From the NCBI RefSeq assembly GCF_900604335.1, contig NZ_UWOD01000001.1, forward strand, positions 1,056,521 through 1,120,520: a stretch of DNA of 64,000 nucleotides. Direction: 5' to 3'. This DNA comes from Intestinibacillus sp. Marseille-P6563 (lineage in GTDB: Bacteria; Bacillota; Clostridia; Oscillospirales; Butyricicoccaceae). Below the pieces are notes generated by a model. The model saw only the letters and a list, made by a program, of their open reading frames with translations, did not search any database and was not told where the DNA came from. Positions 44,941 to 57,708 of this stretch are shown piece by piece. Position 1 is the stretch's first letter. Each line of letters starts with the position of its first letter. The translations under genes and the position numbers were made by a program.

Positions 44941-44985
44941 AAACAGCGCGTACCGCTCTTTGTCGGTGCGCGCTGTTTGTTTTTC
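44941..44985 (+). terminator. Terminator of ppaC
   Basis: AAACAGCGCGTACCG / CGGTGCGCGCTGTTT stem followed by GTTTTT. Confidence 0.9.
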
Positions 44986-44990
44986 TGAGG

Positions 44991-45006
44991 GTGTGAAAAA
45001 TCACAC
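44991..45006. promoter_or_regulatory. Perfect dyad upstream of the alpha-glucoside PTS operon
   Basis: GTGTGA-AAAA-TCACAC, a 16-bp perfect inverted repeat about 55 bases ahead of the candidate -35. A likely binding site for the operon's regulator (one of the RpiR proteins at 48851/49605) or a global factor. The spacing is shorter than a CRP box. Confidence 0.5.
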
Positions 45007-45060
45007 AAAAAGTGAAAATCTATCAAATGGAATGTCCTCTCCCCAAAGAGCTTGCAAGCA

Positions 45061-45089
45061 TTGCAACCCGGTCCAAAAACTGATATTCT
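45061..45089 (+). promoter_or_regulatory. Candidate promoter of the alpha-glucoside PTS operon
   Basis: TTGCAA (45061-45066), 17-base spacer, TATTCT (45084-45089). The leader of about 120 bases before ATG 45217 has no RAT sequence that I can see. Confidence 0.45.
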
Positions 45090-45216
45090 GTCCTCAGAAA
45101 GAACAGCCGGCGAAAAGAAACCGAGGAAAGGGCGTGAAACCGAACACGGTATCCACAATCTTCGACGGGCGATCGGCCCGAAAAAATCTGATGAGAAAAG
45201 GGTGAAACAATACGCT

Positions 45217-46812
45217 ATGATGCAAAAAATTCAAAAGTTTGGCGGCGCGATGTTTACTCCTGTTTTGCTGTTCGCGTTTGCGGGCATCGTGGTCGGCGTG
45301 GGCACACTGTTCACGACCGAAGCGATCATGGGGGATTTGGCAAAGCCGGACCATCTGTTTTATCAGTGTTGGAATGTGATTCTGCAAGGCGGCTGGACGG
45401 TCTTCAACCAGCTCCCGCTGCTGTTTGCGGTGGCTCTGCCGATCGGCATGGCCAAAAAGCAAAACGCGCGCTGCTGTATGGAAGCGCTGGTTCTGTACTT
45501 AACCTTCCACTATTTCCTGAGCACCATGCTTTCCCAGTGGGGTTCCGTCTTTGGCGTGGATTTCTCGGCCGATGTCGGCGGCACCAGCGGTCTGGCGATG
45601 ATCGCCAACATCAAGACCCTGGACATGGGCATGATCGGTGCGCTGGCCATTTCGGGCATTGTCATCTGGCTGCACAACAAGTTCTATGACACCGAACTGC
45701 CCGACTGGTTGGGCTCGTTCAACGGCTCCACCTTCGTGTTTATGATCGGCTTCTTTGTGATGATTCCGGTCGCACTGCTTTCGGCGCTCATCTGGCCCAA
45801 GATTCAGCTGGGTATGCTGGCCTTCCAGGGCTTTGTCAAGGGCGCGGGCGCGCTGGGCGTGTGGGTGTTCATCCTGCTCGAACGTCTGCTCATCCCGTTT
45901 GGCCTGCACCATATCCTGTATTCTCCGTTCTATTACGACAACGCAGTCGTACCCGGCGGCCTGTACGCTTACTGGGCCACCAAGCTGCCCGAACTGGCAG
46001 CCTCCACGGCGTCGCTTAAGTCGCTCGTTCCCGAAGCTGGCTTTACCGCGACCGGTTTCTCCAAGATCTTCGGCTGTCCCGGCATTGCGCTGGCATTCTA
46101 TGCCACCGCCCGGTCGGAAAAGAAAAAGAAGGTCATGGCGCTGCTTATTCCGATCACGCTCACCGCGATCTTCTGCGGCGTGACCGAACCGATCGAATTT
46201 ACTTTCCTGTTCATCGCACCGCCGCTGTTTGTCGTGCATGCCATTCTGGCAGCGACTCTGTCGACCGTTATGTATCTGGCGGGCATTGTCGGCATCCACT
46301 CGGGCGGCGTCATTGAAATGGCTTCGCTCAACTGGATCCCGCTCATGGCCAACCACTGGCAGCAGTACCTGCTGATGCTGGTCATCGGCCTGGTATTTAC
46401 CGCAATCTGGTTTGTGGTATTCCGCTTCCTGATCGTCAAATTTGACTTCAAGACCCCGGGCCGTGAAGTGGACACCGAAGATATCAAGTTCTACTCCAAG
46501 CAGGAATACCGCGACAAGCAGGCGGCCGAGAAAACCGGAAAAGATGCGCCGGCTGCCAAGGATTCGCTGGCCGAACGCATCATCGAAGGCCTGGGCGGTG
46601 CAGACAACATCGTTGACCTGACCAACTGCGCGACCCGTCTGCGCGTCAACGTCCAAGACATCAATCTTGTCAAACCCGATACCTATTTCAAATCCATCGG
46701 CACGCACGGCGCCATGGTCAAGGGCAAATCGGTACAGGTCATCATTGGCCTGTCGGTGGCCAAGGTCCGTGCCCAGGTGGAAGAACAGCTTGGCATGACC
46801 ATCACCGAATAA
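45217..46812 (+). CDS. PTS alpha-glucoside transporter EIICB
   Basis: A 531-residue permease that imports and phosphorylates maltose-type alpha-glucosides. The EIIC membrane domain covers residues 1-420 (QKFGGAMFTPVLLFAFAGIVVG, GVTEPIEFTFLFIAPPLFVVH). EIIB follows a linker at about 455-531, with phospho-cysteine Cys471 (DLTNCATRLRV). No EIIA is attached, so a separate EIIA must serve it; the EIIBCA at 51520 carries one. ATGATG 45217 matches the start of AglA/MalB relatives. The frame upstream (to 45052) lacks homology. It is followed by a membrane protein and a GH4 enzyme in one operon. Confidence 0.92.
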   Translation: MMQKIQKFGGAMFTPVLLFAFAGIVVGVGTLFTTEAIMGDLAKPDHLFYQCWNVILQGGWTVFNQLPLLFAVALPIGMAKKQNARCCMEALVLYLTFHYFLSTMLSQWGSVFGVDFSADVGGTSGLAMIANIKTLDMGMIGALAISGIVIWLHNKFYDTELPDWLGSFNGSTFVFMIGFFVMIPVALLSALIWPKIQLGMLAFQGFVKGAGALGVWVFILLERLLIPFGLHHILYSPFYYDNAVVPGGLYAYWATKLPELAASTASLKSLVPEAGFTATGFSKIFGCPGIALAFYATARSEKKKKVMALLIPITLTAIFCGVTEPIEFTFLFIAPPLFVVHAILAATLSTVMYLAGIVGIHSGGVIEMASLNWIPLMANHWQQYLLMLVIGLVFTAIWFVVFRFLIVKFDFKTPGREVDTEDIKFYSKQEYRDKQAAEKTGKDAPAAKDSLAERIIEGLGGADNIVDLTNCATRLRVNVQDINLVKPDTYFKSIGTHGAMVKGKSVQVIIGLSVAKVRAQVEEQLGMTITE

Positions 46813-46829
46813 CAGAAAGGATGACCGTT

Positions 46830-47333
46830 ATGGAAAAAATCCGGCACGCATCGCCGGCGGACAAACTGGACCGCTGGTTTGGGATTCTAAAAATCGTACT
46901 CTTCTGCATGCCCTTTGTCTATCTGGCCTATCTGCGCCTGGGCACCGGCGGCGCATCGCTGACCGAAGAAGGCGTTCTTGCCGGAAACCCCACCATGGCG
47001 GTCTCCTTTCTGGCGGCCATGCTCCAGCCGTATGTCGGCTGGCTGCTCATCCTCTGCCAGCGCCGTCTGGCCGACGGCCGTACGGCCTATGCGGTACTGA
47101 ACCTAACCGTGCTGCTCCTTGCCGAACTGATGACCATGAACACGGTCGGCGTCATCGGTCTGGGGCTCATCGTATGGAAGACCGTCCGCACCTATGGGGT
47201 CACACCCGGCGCGGCCTGGCGCGAAGCTGATAAAAAACGTCTGTTTTCCGAAGTGGGTGGCAGCATTTTGGTCGCCCTGCTCGCGGGACTGTGCCTGTTC
47301 GCTACCATGCGGCTGGGCGGCATGTCCCTATAA
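46830..47333 (+). CDS. Small membrane protein in the alpha-glucoside operon
   Basis: Not recognised by family. A 167-residue protein with four predicted helices (ILKIVLFCMPFVYLAYLRL, AVSFLAAMLQPYVGWLLILC, AYAVLNLTVLLLAELMTM, VGGSILVALLAGLCLFATM). ATG 46830 is 9 bases after AAAGGA; ATG 46821 is an alternative. It sits between the PTS gene and its hydrolase with short gaps, so it may assist transport, but no function can be assigned. Confidence 0.7.
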   Translation: MEKIRHASPADKLDRWFGILKIVLFCMPFVYLAYLRLGTGGASLTEEGVLAGNPTMAVSFLAAMLQPYVGWLLILCQRRLADGRTAYAVLNLTVLLLAELMTMNTVGVIGLGLIVWKTVRTYGVTPGAAWREADKKRLFSEVGGSILVALLAGLCLFATMRLGGMSL

Positions 47334-48704
<1,371 letters not shown>

Positions 48705-48734
48705 GATAAATCTAGAACACCTCCCCTTTTTTGT

Positions 48735-48776
48735 CGCGCCGCAAGGGAACTTTCCCCTGCGGCGCGCTCTTTTTTA
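48735..48776 (+). terminator. Terminator of the alpha-glucoside operon
   Basis: GCGCCGCAAGGG / CCCCTGCGGCGC stem followed by GCTCTTTTTT. Confidence 0.88.
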
Positions 48777-48797
48777 TGCGGCGCAAGTTCCATTTGC

Positions 48798-48826
48798 TGG
48801 ACAAACTGGTCGGCGTTCGATATACT
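48798..48826 (+). promoter_or_regulatory. Promoter of the tandem rpiR genes
   Basis: TGGACA (48798-48803), 17-base spacer, TATACT (48821-48826), 24 bases before GTG 48851. Confidence 0.7.
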
Positions 48827-48850
48827 GGAAACAGAAAGGGGGCGGTGCTT

Positions 48851-49642
48851 GTGAATCTGGATGAACTGTTCAATGCGCATCGAGCCAAGCTGGGGGAAAA
48901 CGATCTGCATATCTGGAATTACGTGTCCGCACACCGGAAGGAATGCGCTGAACTGTCGATCGAAGCGCTCGGACAGCGGTGCCATGTGTCGCGCACGACC
49001 ATTTTACGCTTTGCGCGCAAGCTGGGGCTGCACGGCTTCAGCGAACTGAAAGTGCTGCTGCGCATGGAGGAAAAACCGGAAACCTCGCCCGATTACATCG
49101 AGCAGACCTGCGCGGTCTATGCCAGCATGATCGAGGACATCCGCGCAAAAGATTACACCCCCCTGTTCCGCCGCATCGACCAGGCCGAAAACCTGTATGT
49201 ATTCAGTTCCGGCATGCTGCAAGACGCGGTTGCGCGTGAACTTTGCCGGGCGTTTCTGGCCTGCGGCAAGTGGTTCTATACCATCCATGCGGGCACCGAA
49301 GCCGAGGTGCTGCTGCACAACGTGACCGAGCGCGATCTGGTCATCATTTTGTCGGTGTCCGGCGAATCGCCGCATGTGCTGGAACTGGCCCGCGCCCTGA
49401 AAGTGCGCAACATTCCCGCTGTATCCATCACCCGCCGCCGGAAAAATACCCTGGCGCAGCTTTGCGGCCTGCGCCTGTATGCCAGCACGATCGAAATGGA
49501 TACCCATACCCTTGGCGCCGAATATCAATCGACCACATCGTTTTTTATCCTGGTCGAACTGCTGTTTTTGAAATATATGGCCTATCACAACCAGGGAGGC
49601 AACCATGAGGCTGGAAAACCTGATCGAACAAAACTACCATAA
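48851..49642 (+). CDS. RpiR/MurR-family regulator, first of a tandem pair
   Basis: A 263-residue sugar-phosphate-responsive repressor or activator. The HTH_6 DNA-binding domain is at residues 1-77 (LSIEALGQRCHVSRTTILRFARKLG) and the SIS phosphosugar-binding domain at about 105-235 (LYVFSSGMLQDAVARE, DLVIILSVSGESPHVLELARAL). The start is GTG 48851, placed after AAAGGGGG; the open frame begins at 48731 inside the terminator. Its 3' end overlaps the second rpiR gene by 38 bases. It probably senses a maltose-phosphate intermediate for the operon just upstream. Confidence 0.88.
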   Translation: MNLDELFNAHRAKLGENDLHIWNYVSAHRKECAELSIEALGQRCHVSRTTILRFARKLGLHGFSELKVLLRMEEKPETSPDYIEQTCAVYASMIEDIRAKDYTPLFRRIDQAENLYVFSSGMLQDAVARELCRAFLACGKWFYTIHAGTEAEVLLHNVTERDLVIILSVSGESPHVLELARALKVRNIPAVSITRRRKNTLAQLCGLRLYASTIEMDTHTLGAEYQSTTSFFILVELLFLKYMAYHNQGGNHEAGKPDRTKLP

Positions 49643-50378
49643 ACTCAGCGAAAATGAATTGTACATCTGGGACTATATCCGGCACCATCCGGCCCAGTGC
49701 CGGGACATCTCCATCGACCATCTGGCCGAGGCCTGCAACATTTCCCATACCACCATCCTGCGCTTTGCCAAAAAGCTGGGGCTCAAAGGATTCAGCGAAC
49801 TGAAAGTCATCCTCAAATGGCAGGAGCCCACAGAGGGTGGCTTTCAACAGGACGAAATCGAGCGTACCATGCAGGATTACCAGCAGAACCTGGAATACAT
49901 CTCCTCGGTCGAGCTGACCGACCTATTTACGCTCATCGACCGCGCAGGCAAGATCTATCTCTATGGCTCGGGCAGTGTGCAGCAGCTGGCTGCGGTGGAC
50001 CTGAAACAGAAATTTTTTACCGGCAACAAGCTGATGCACGTCATCGAAGGCGAAGAGGAAATGCGCAAACTGGCCGAACGCATCGGCGAAAATGATTTAA
50101 TTATCCTGATTTCGCTGTCGGGCGACAATGTGTTTGTCAATCAGATGGCCGAACAGATCAAGGCAAACGGCGGTCTGGTGGTGTCCATCTGCCGCATCCA
50201 GAGCAACCGGCTGATCTACCTAAGCGACATCAACATTCCCTTCTTTACCCATCGCGTGGAAAACGGCATGGGGGTGGAATATTGGCCGTCCAATCTGCTG
50301 TTCCAGATCAACGAATTTCTGGCTTTGCGCTATCTGCAATATTGCGACCGCAAACGCCGCAGCGGCCAGCTGCGCTGA
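49605..50378 (+). CDS. RpiR/MurR-family regulator, second of a tandem pair
   Basis: A 257-residue paralogue of the preceding regulator. The two share the N-terminal layout ENELYIWDYIRHHPAQCRDI versus ENDLHIWNYVSAHRKECAEL, so a tandem duplication followed by divergence is likely. HTH_6 has ISIDHLAEACNISHTTILRFAKKLG; the SIS domain has IYLYGSGSVQQLAAVDLK and DLIILISLSGDNVFVNQMA. ATG 49605 follows GGGAGGCAACC within the end of gene 1, so expression is coupled. The two may form heterodimers or control the alpha- and beta-glucoside operons separately. Confidence 0.88.
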   Translation: MRLENLIEQNYHKLSENELYIWDYIRHHPAQCRDISIDHLAEACNISHTTILRFAKKLGLKGFSELKVILKWQEPTEGGFQQDEIERTMQDYQQNLEYISSVELTDLFTLIDRAGKIYLYGSGSVQQLAAVDLKQKFFTGNKLMHVIEGEEEMRKLAERIGENDLIILISLSGDNVFVNQMAEQIKANGGLVVSICRIQSNRLIYLSDINIPFFTHRVENGMGVEYWPSNLLFQINEFLALRYLQYCDRKRRSGQLR

Positions 50379-50443
50379 GGGATTTGCGGCGGTCTTATAC
50401 AAAGCGCACAAAAATCCTTCAAGATATTTGTGTAGAATCTTTG

Positions 50444-50472
50444 TAGACAACCGCCGGAAAAGTGCATATACT
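50444..50472 (+). promoter_or_regulatory. Promoter of the beta-glucoside operon
   Basis: TAGACA (50444-50449), 17-base spacer, TATACT (50467-50472); transcription would start about 15 bases before the RAT. Confidence 0.75.
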
Positions 50473-50493
50473 GTTTACAGTAATCAAATACTT

Positions 50494-50522
50494 GGATTGT
50501 CACTGGTAAAGCAGGCAAGACC
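50494..50522 (+). promoter_or_regulatory. RAT antiterminator site for LicT/BglG
   Basis: GGATTGTCACTGGTAAAG followed by CAGGCAAGACC matches the ribonucleic antiterminator consensus for BglG-family proteins nearly perfectly. Its 3' half overlaps the terminator stem, so protein binding would prevent termination. Confidence 0.93.
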
Positions 50523-50574
50523 GCTATAAAACCTAGCAAACATAGGTTTTTATTGTGGTGCCTGCTTTTTTTGT
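50509..50574 (+). terminator. RAT-controlled terminator in the licT leader
   Basis: GCAGGCA (50511-50517) pairs with TGCCTGC (50559-50565), then TTTTTTT; an internal AAACCTA/TAGGTTT hairpin extends the structure. Confidence 0.85.
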
Positions 50575-50602
50575 ATTTTTCACGAAAACGAGGGGGATTT
50601 TT

Positions 50603-51439
50603 GTGGGGAACTATATCATCCGACGTATTTTAAATAATAACGCCTTTGTTTCCACGAATGCAAACGGTCAGGAGATCGTGGTCATGGGAAAAGGGATTGC
50701 GTTTCAAAAGAAGGCCGGCGACCGAGTCCCTCATGCAAGAGCCGAGCAAGTCTTTCAGCTGTCCCAGGAAAACACCAGCCGCTTTCAGGAACTGGTCGCC
50801 CGCATTCCCATGAACTATGCGGTACTGAGCGAAAAAATCATCCAGATGGCCAGCGAACGCCTGGGCAAACCGCTGGATGAAAATATCTATATCACCATCA
50901 CCGATCACATCTATTCGGCTGTACAGCGTTATCAAAACGGTCTGGTCATCCGCAATACCATGCGCTGGGAAATCCAGCGGTATTATCCGGATGAATATGC
51001 GGTCGGTTTACAGGCGGCGCAGATGATCCGCGAGGCTCTGTCCGTGCCGTTTGCCGAAGACGAAGCCGCCTTTATGGCGCTGCACTTTGTCAACGCCCAA
51101 ACCGGCATCGAAATCGGCCAGATGTATGAGGTGACTGAACTCATCCACGCCATTTGCGACATTGTACACCGCCATTTTGCAATGGATTTTGATATCACTT
51201 CTCTGGCATACTGCCGGTTTTTGACCCATGTCAAATTCTTTGCCCAGCGGCTGATGCTGGGCACCTACTACGGCGACGACGACAGCGAACTGCTTTTGGC
51301 CGTCCGCAGCAAATATCCCGAAGCCTATGCCTGCACCCAGGAGATTGCGGCGTATATCGCCAGCACCCGGGGCCAGCATCTGGGCGAAGAAGAAGAACTG
51401 TATCTGACCGTGCACATCGCACGGGTCACCAAACCTTAA
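50603..51439 (+). CDS. licT: BglG/LicT-family transcriptional antiterminator
   Basis: A 278-residue RNA-binding regulator. The CAT RNA-binding domain covers residues 1-55 (YIIRRILNNNAFVSTNANGQ). PRD1 is about 65-170 (DENIYITITDHIYSAVQR) and PRD2 about 175-278 (DITSLAYCRFLTHVKFFAQRL, LTVHIARV), containing the histidines phosphorylated by HPr and EII. The start is GTG 50603 after GAGGGGG; the frame opens at 50555 inside the terminator. It binds the RAT in its own leader to allow read-through into the beta-glucoside PTS and GH1 genes, when beta-glucosides are present. Confidence 0.93.
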   Translation: MGNYIIRRILNNNAFVSTNANGQEIVVMGKGIAFQKKAGDRVPHARAEQVFQLSQENTSRFQELVARIPMNYAVLSEKIIQMASERLGKPLDENIYITITDHIYSAVQRYQNGLVIRNTMRWEIQRYYPDEYAVGLQAAQMIREALSVPFAEDEAAFMALHFVNAQTGIEIGQMYEVTELIHAICDIVHRHFAMDFDITSLAYCRFLTHVKFFAQRLMLGTYYGDDDSELLLAVRSKYPEAYACTQEIAAYIASTRGQHLGEEEELYLTVHIARVTKP

Positions 51440-51519
51440 GCAAAAAGCCCGCCTCTCAAGCGCGCGGAGAAGCCGGTTTTTGATAAAAACAAAAGCATGA
51501 AGAAAGGGTAGAATCAATC

Positions 51520-54827
<3,308 letters not shown>

Positions 54828-54830
54828 TAA

Positions 54831-54868
54831 AAAGAACCCGGACGTTTTTTCGTCCGGGTTCTTTCTTT
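54831..54868. terminator. Bidirectional terminator
   Basis: AAAGAACCCGGACG / CGTCCGGGTTCTTT stem, poly-T loop and tail, between the convergent GH1 and flavodoxin genes. Confidence 0.92.
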
Positions 54869-54869
54869 G

Positions 54870-55352
54870 TTACAGATTCAGAGATTCCACCCATTTTTTC
54901 AGCTCTGCGGCGGATGGACGACCGTTGAGCAGCTTGCCGGGCCGCAGGGTCGCGCCCGGACAGCTTTGCTGCAATTTTTCGTTGGTGCGCCCGAGTCCGC
55001 TGCCGCCCGAGGTGGCAAAGGGGATGATAGTTTTGCCGGAAAAATCATAGCTTTCCAAAAAGGTCTGGATGATGGTCGGCGCCACATACCACCAAATGGG
55101 AAAACCGACAAAAATCACATCATAATCGGCCATGTTGGCTACCTGGCCGCTGATGGCCGGACGCGAGGACGGATCTTTCATCTCCACGCTGCTGCGGCTT
55201 TTTGGATTCATCCAATCCAGATCGGCTGCGCTGTATGGAACAGCCGGTTTGATTTCATATACATCCGCCGAAGCCGCCTGCGCCAGGGTCTGCGCCACCT
55301 GGGCTGTGATTCCGCTTGCCGAAAAATAGGCCACCAAAATTTTTTGTTTCAT
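54870..55352 (-). CDS. Flavodoxin-family protein
   Basis: A 160-residue FMN-binding flavodoxin-like protein. The phosphate-binding loop is near the N-terminus (VAYFSASGITAQVAQTLA), and FVGFPIWWYVAPTIIQTFLE with PFATSGGSGLG are the further FMN contacts typical of Flavodoxin_4. Such proteins move electrons or act as quinone/azo reductases in anaerobes. The start at ATG 55352 follows GAAGGAAC. The gene is alone. Confidence 0.9.
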   Translation of the reverse strand: MKQKILVAYFSASGITAQVAQTLAQAASADVYEIKPAVPYSAADLDWMNPKSRSSVEMKDPSSRPAISGQVANMADYDVIFVGFPIWWYVAPTIIQTFLESYDFSGKTIIPFATSGGSGLGRTNEKLQQSCPGATLRPGKLLNGRPSAAELKKWVESLNL

Positions 55353-55523
55353 GACAGTTCCTTCTTTCGCTTGCTGGTCGTAACATACCGATCGGCTGAT
55401 TGTGCCGACCGTTCTTTTTCTTTATTGTACGGCCTCAGCGAAAAAATGTAAAATACCTTTCGTGTATTGCCTGCCATGCCTATTTTGCATAAAATGCCGG
55501 ATGCTCGCATGTGTGAAATCACA

Positions 55524-55580
55524 TTGTTTTCATAGGATAGGCATGTTAAAATAATATGAAAAGAATGTACATTCCTATCC
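55524..55580 (+). promoter_or_regulatory. Promoter and inverted-repeat operator of the zinc alcohol dehydrogenase
   Basis: A possible promoter TTGTTT (55524-55529), 17-base spacer, TAAAAT (55547-55552) is overlapped by an inverted repeat GGATAGGCATGT (55535-55546) and ACATTCCTATCC (55569-55580), one mismatch in 12. The rest of this 317-base gap (55353-55669) shows no gene. Confidence 0.45.
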
Positions 55581-55669
55581 AAAGATAACAATTTGTTCTT
55601 GCGGTCACCGGAACTTGTTGAGCGTTCCTCTGTCCGCGATATTCGGAACACCGGGAAAGGAGATCCATC

Positions 55670-56701
55670 ATGAGTGAAACCATGCGCGCCGCCATTTTTG
55701 AAGGCAACGGCGTTTTAACCGTTAAAACCGTTCCAATTCCTCAAATCCAGCGGGATACCCAGCTGCTTTTGCGCGTGGATGCTGCCAGCATCTGCGGCAG
55801 CGATCTGCACGGCCTGGCGGTGCCGCCCGGCCAGTATATGAAACCCGGCATCATCTATGGCCATGAATTTTGCGGCACGATCGTCCAGATGGGGGATGCC
55901 GTGCAGGGTTTTTCGATCGGCGAACGGGTCGCAGTCAACCCGCGCGTACGCTGCGGGACCTGTTATGAATGTACCCATAACAAGGGCGATTTGTGCTCCA
56001 ATTCCTATCATTACGGACAAACTGGGGATGGCGGCTTTGCCCAATATGCACTGGTCGACGCCAGCCAGCTGTATCACGCCGATCCCTCCATTCCGCCCGA
56101 AATCTTAGCCCAAACCGAACCACTCGCCTGTGTGATGAACGCCATTGGACAGACGCACCCGTCCCCGGTCGATTCGGTGCTGCTATATGGCGCCGGCCCA
56201 ATCGGTCTGACCTTTATCCGCGTTCTCAAACTGTTTGGCATCCGCCATCTGATCGTCACCGCTAAAGGCGCCCAGCGTGTGCAGGAGGCCAAAGCCTGCG
56301 GTGCTGATGTTGTGGTGGATACCGAAACTGAGCAGGTCGAACAAGTCATGCGTGCTCATTGGCCTTATGGCGCCGATCTGGTGATCGATGCAGTCGGTCG
56401 CGGCCCGATTTTATCCGAAGCCCTGCCGCTGATGAACCCTAAGGGTCGTCTGGTGCTGTTCGGGCTGGATAACAATGCGCGCACGACGCTCTCGCCCGCG
56501 ATTTTTACACTTAATGAACTGTCGGTCTTTGGCGTCCTGGGGAAGGACTTCCCCTCTGCGCTCGAGATGCTGCAATCGCCCGATTTGCATCTCAAAAAAT
56601 TCATCACCCATCGCCTTTCTCTGGAGGACATCCATCAAGGTCTGGATGCCATGCGCAAAAAAGAGGCGTGCCGTGTGATTATTTTCCCAAACGGACAATA
56701 A
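55670..56701 (+). CDS. Zinc-dependent alcohol/polyol dehydrogenase (MDR family)
   Basis: A 343-residue medium-chain dehydrogenase similar to galactitol-phosphate or sorbitol dehydrogenases. Catalytic zinc ligands lie in ASICGSDLHG and GHEFCGTI, the four structural-zinc cysteines in RCGTCYECTHNKGDLC, and the NAD-binding Rossmann motif in LLYGAGPIGLTFIRVLKLFG. Substrate not predictable. RBS AAAGGAGAT. It is monocistronic, with a terminator downstream and a likely operator upstream. Confidence 0.9.
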   Translation: MSETMRAAIFEGNGVLTVKTVPIPQIQRDTQLLLRVDAASICGSDLHGLAVPPGQYMKPGIIYGHEFCGTIVQMGDAVQGFSIGERVAVNPRVRCGTCYECTHNKGDLCSNSYHYGQTGDGGFAQYALVDASQLYHADPSIPPEILAQTEPLACVMNAIGQTHPSPVDSVLLYGAGPIGLTFIRVLKLFGIRHLIVTAKGAQRVQEAKACGADVVVDTETEQVEQVMRAHWPYGADLVIDAVGRGPILSEALPLMNPKGRLVLFGLDNNARTTLSPAIFTLNELSVFGVLGKDFPSALEMLQSPDLHLKKFITHRLSLEDIHQGLDAMRKKEACRVIIFPNGQ

Positions 56702-56739
56702 GCTTTCTCCTCTCTTCTTCCCATTCTATTTTCTCGGAG

Positions 56740-56776
56740 CATCCCGGCATGTGGAAAAATCCCATGCCGGGATTTG
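56740..56776 (+). terminator. Terminator of the zinc dehydrogenase gene
   Basis: ATCCCGGCATG / CATGCCGGGAT stem followed by TTGC; modest U-run. Confidence 0.7.
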
Positions 56777-56791
56777 CTTGCCTTTGAGCAC

Positions 56792-56832
56792 AAAAAACCT
56801 CCGACAACCCATACCGGTTGCGGAGGTTTTTT
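56792..56832 (-). terminator. Terminator of the sialic acid operon
   Basis: AAAAAACCTCCG / CGGAGGTTTTTT stem with inner CAACC/GGTTG pairing; U-run on both strands. Confidence 0.85.
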
Positions 56833-56846
56833 CTTATACCCGATAT

Positions 56847-57692
56847 TCATTTGACGCCCGAAATCGGCTGCCGCCGCTTGCCGCCATCCAGGGCGCGCAG
56901 CGTATCGTCATGCAGCAGCTCTTTTTTGCCTTTGTCCAGCGCTGCATAGTGTGCATACAAAATATCGACCATCACCAAAATGGGAAACTGCGGCGAAATC
57001 AGGTTGCCCTGATTCAAATACCGCAGCGAGGGCATGCACACGACCTCGTTGCAAAATTCGCTGAATTCCTCCTTTTTCTCAGCCGTAATGAGCACGGTCT
57101 TGGCCCCGCGCCAATGCGACTCACGCAGCAGATACAGTACCGAATCGGTTTCACCGCTCACGCTGATGCCAAACACCAGACTGCGTGCGTCTTGAAACAC
57201 CGCGCGCATCCGCATCAGGTCACCATCCTGAATGGAGTCGATATTGACGCCAATGCGCATAAAACGCATCTCCATTTCGGCGGCGGCCTGTCCGGAACTA
57301 CCTGAACCGCCCACCACAACCCGCTCAGCCTTGTCCATGGCCCGGCTGATGCGATCGATTTGAGTTTCGTCAATCATGCTGTATGTTTTGTTGAGCAGCT
57401 CCTGATAGGCGTTTAAAATCATGCGGGTATTGCCGGTCATGGATTCCCGGTTGCCCACAAAGGTGGATTCATATTGATAAATAAACTCCCGATACCCGCG
57501 ATATCCGCATTTTTTGGCGAATCGGGACAGGGATGCCTCGGAAATATACAGCCGTTCGGCCACAGCTTTGGAAGACAGGTCGACACGCTCCTTGTTGCCG
57601 ATAAAGAAATCGGCGATGTTCTTTTCCAGGGGCGTAAATTTGTCATAATTCATCTTGAGAATCGGTATGATGGACTTGACGTAATATTCCAT
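56847..57692 (-). CDS. RpiR-family regulator of the sialic acid operon
   Basis: A 281-residue HTH_6 plus SIS-domain regulator. The N-terminal HTH (DLSSKAVAERLYISEASLSRFAKKCGYRGYREF) recognises DNA; the SIS domain (about residues 120-245; RVVVGGSGSSGQAAAEMEM, SLVFGISVSGETDSVLYLL) likely binds an N-acetylmannosamine or glucosamine phosphate. It is the last gene of the operon it should control, 16 bases after nanK. ATG 57692 follows AGGAGGG; the frame reaches 57812 in nanK sequence. A palindrome at 62361 is a good candidate for its site. Confidence 0.9.
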   Translation of the reverse strand: MEYYVKSIIPILKMNYDKFTPLEKNIADFFIGNKERVDLSSKAVAERLYISEASLSRFAKKCGYRGYREFIYQYESTFVGNRESMTGNTRMILNAYQELLNKTYSMIDETQIDRISRAMDKAERVVVGGSGSSGQAAAEMEMRFMRIGVNIDSIQDGDLMRMRAVFQDARSLVFGISVSGETDSVLYLLRESHWRGAKTVLITAEKKEEFSEFCNEVVCMPSLRYLNQGNLISPQFPILVMVDILYAHYAALDKGKKELLHDDTLRALDGGKRRQPISGVK

Positions 57693-57708
57693 GCGGCATC
57701 CCTCCTGG

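Noticed and set aside
44991-45006. CRP-binding site
   Set aside because: The half-sites look similar, but the spacer is 4 instead of 6, and cAMP-CRP control is not expected in Clostridia.
50379-50602. Possible CRISPR or repeat array in the licT leader
   Set aside because: The repeated GCAGGC/GCCTGC elements are the RAT and terminator stem; no spacer-repeat pattern exists anywhere in the window.
51440-51519. Second RAT before the EIIBCA gene
   Set aside because: The GC-rich stretch lacks the GGATTGT...GCAGGCAA consensus and forms no terminator with a U-run.
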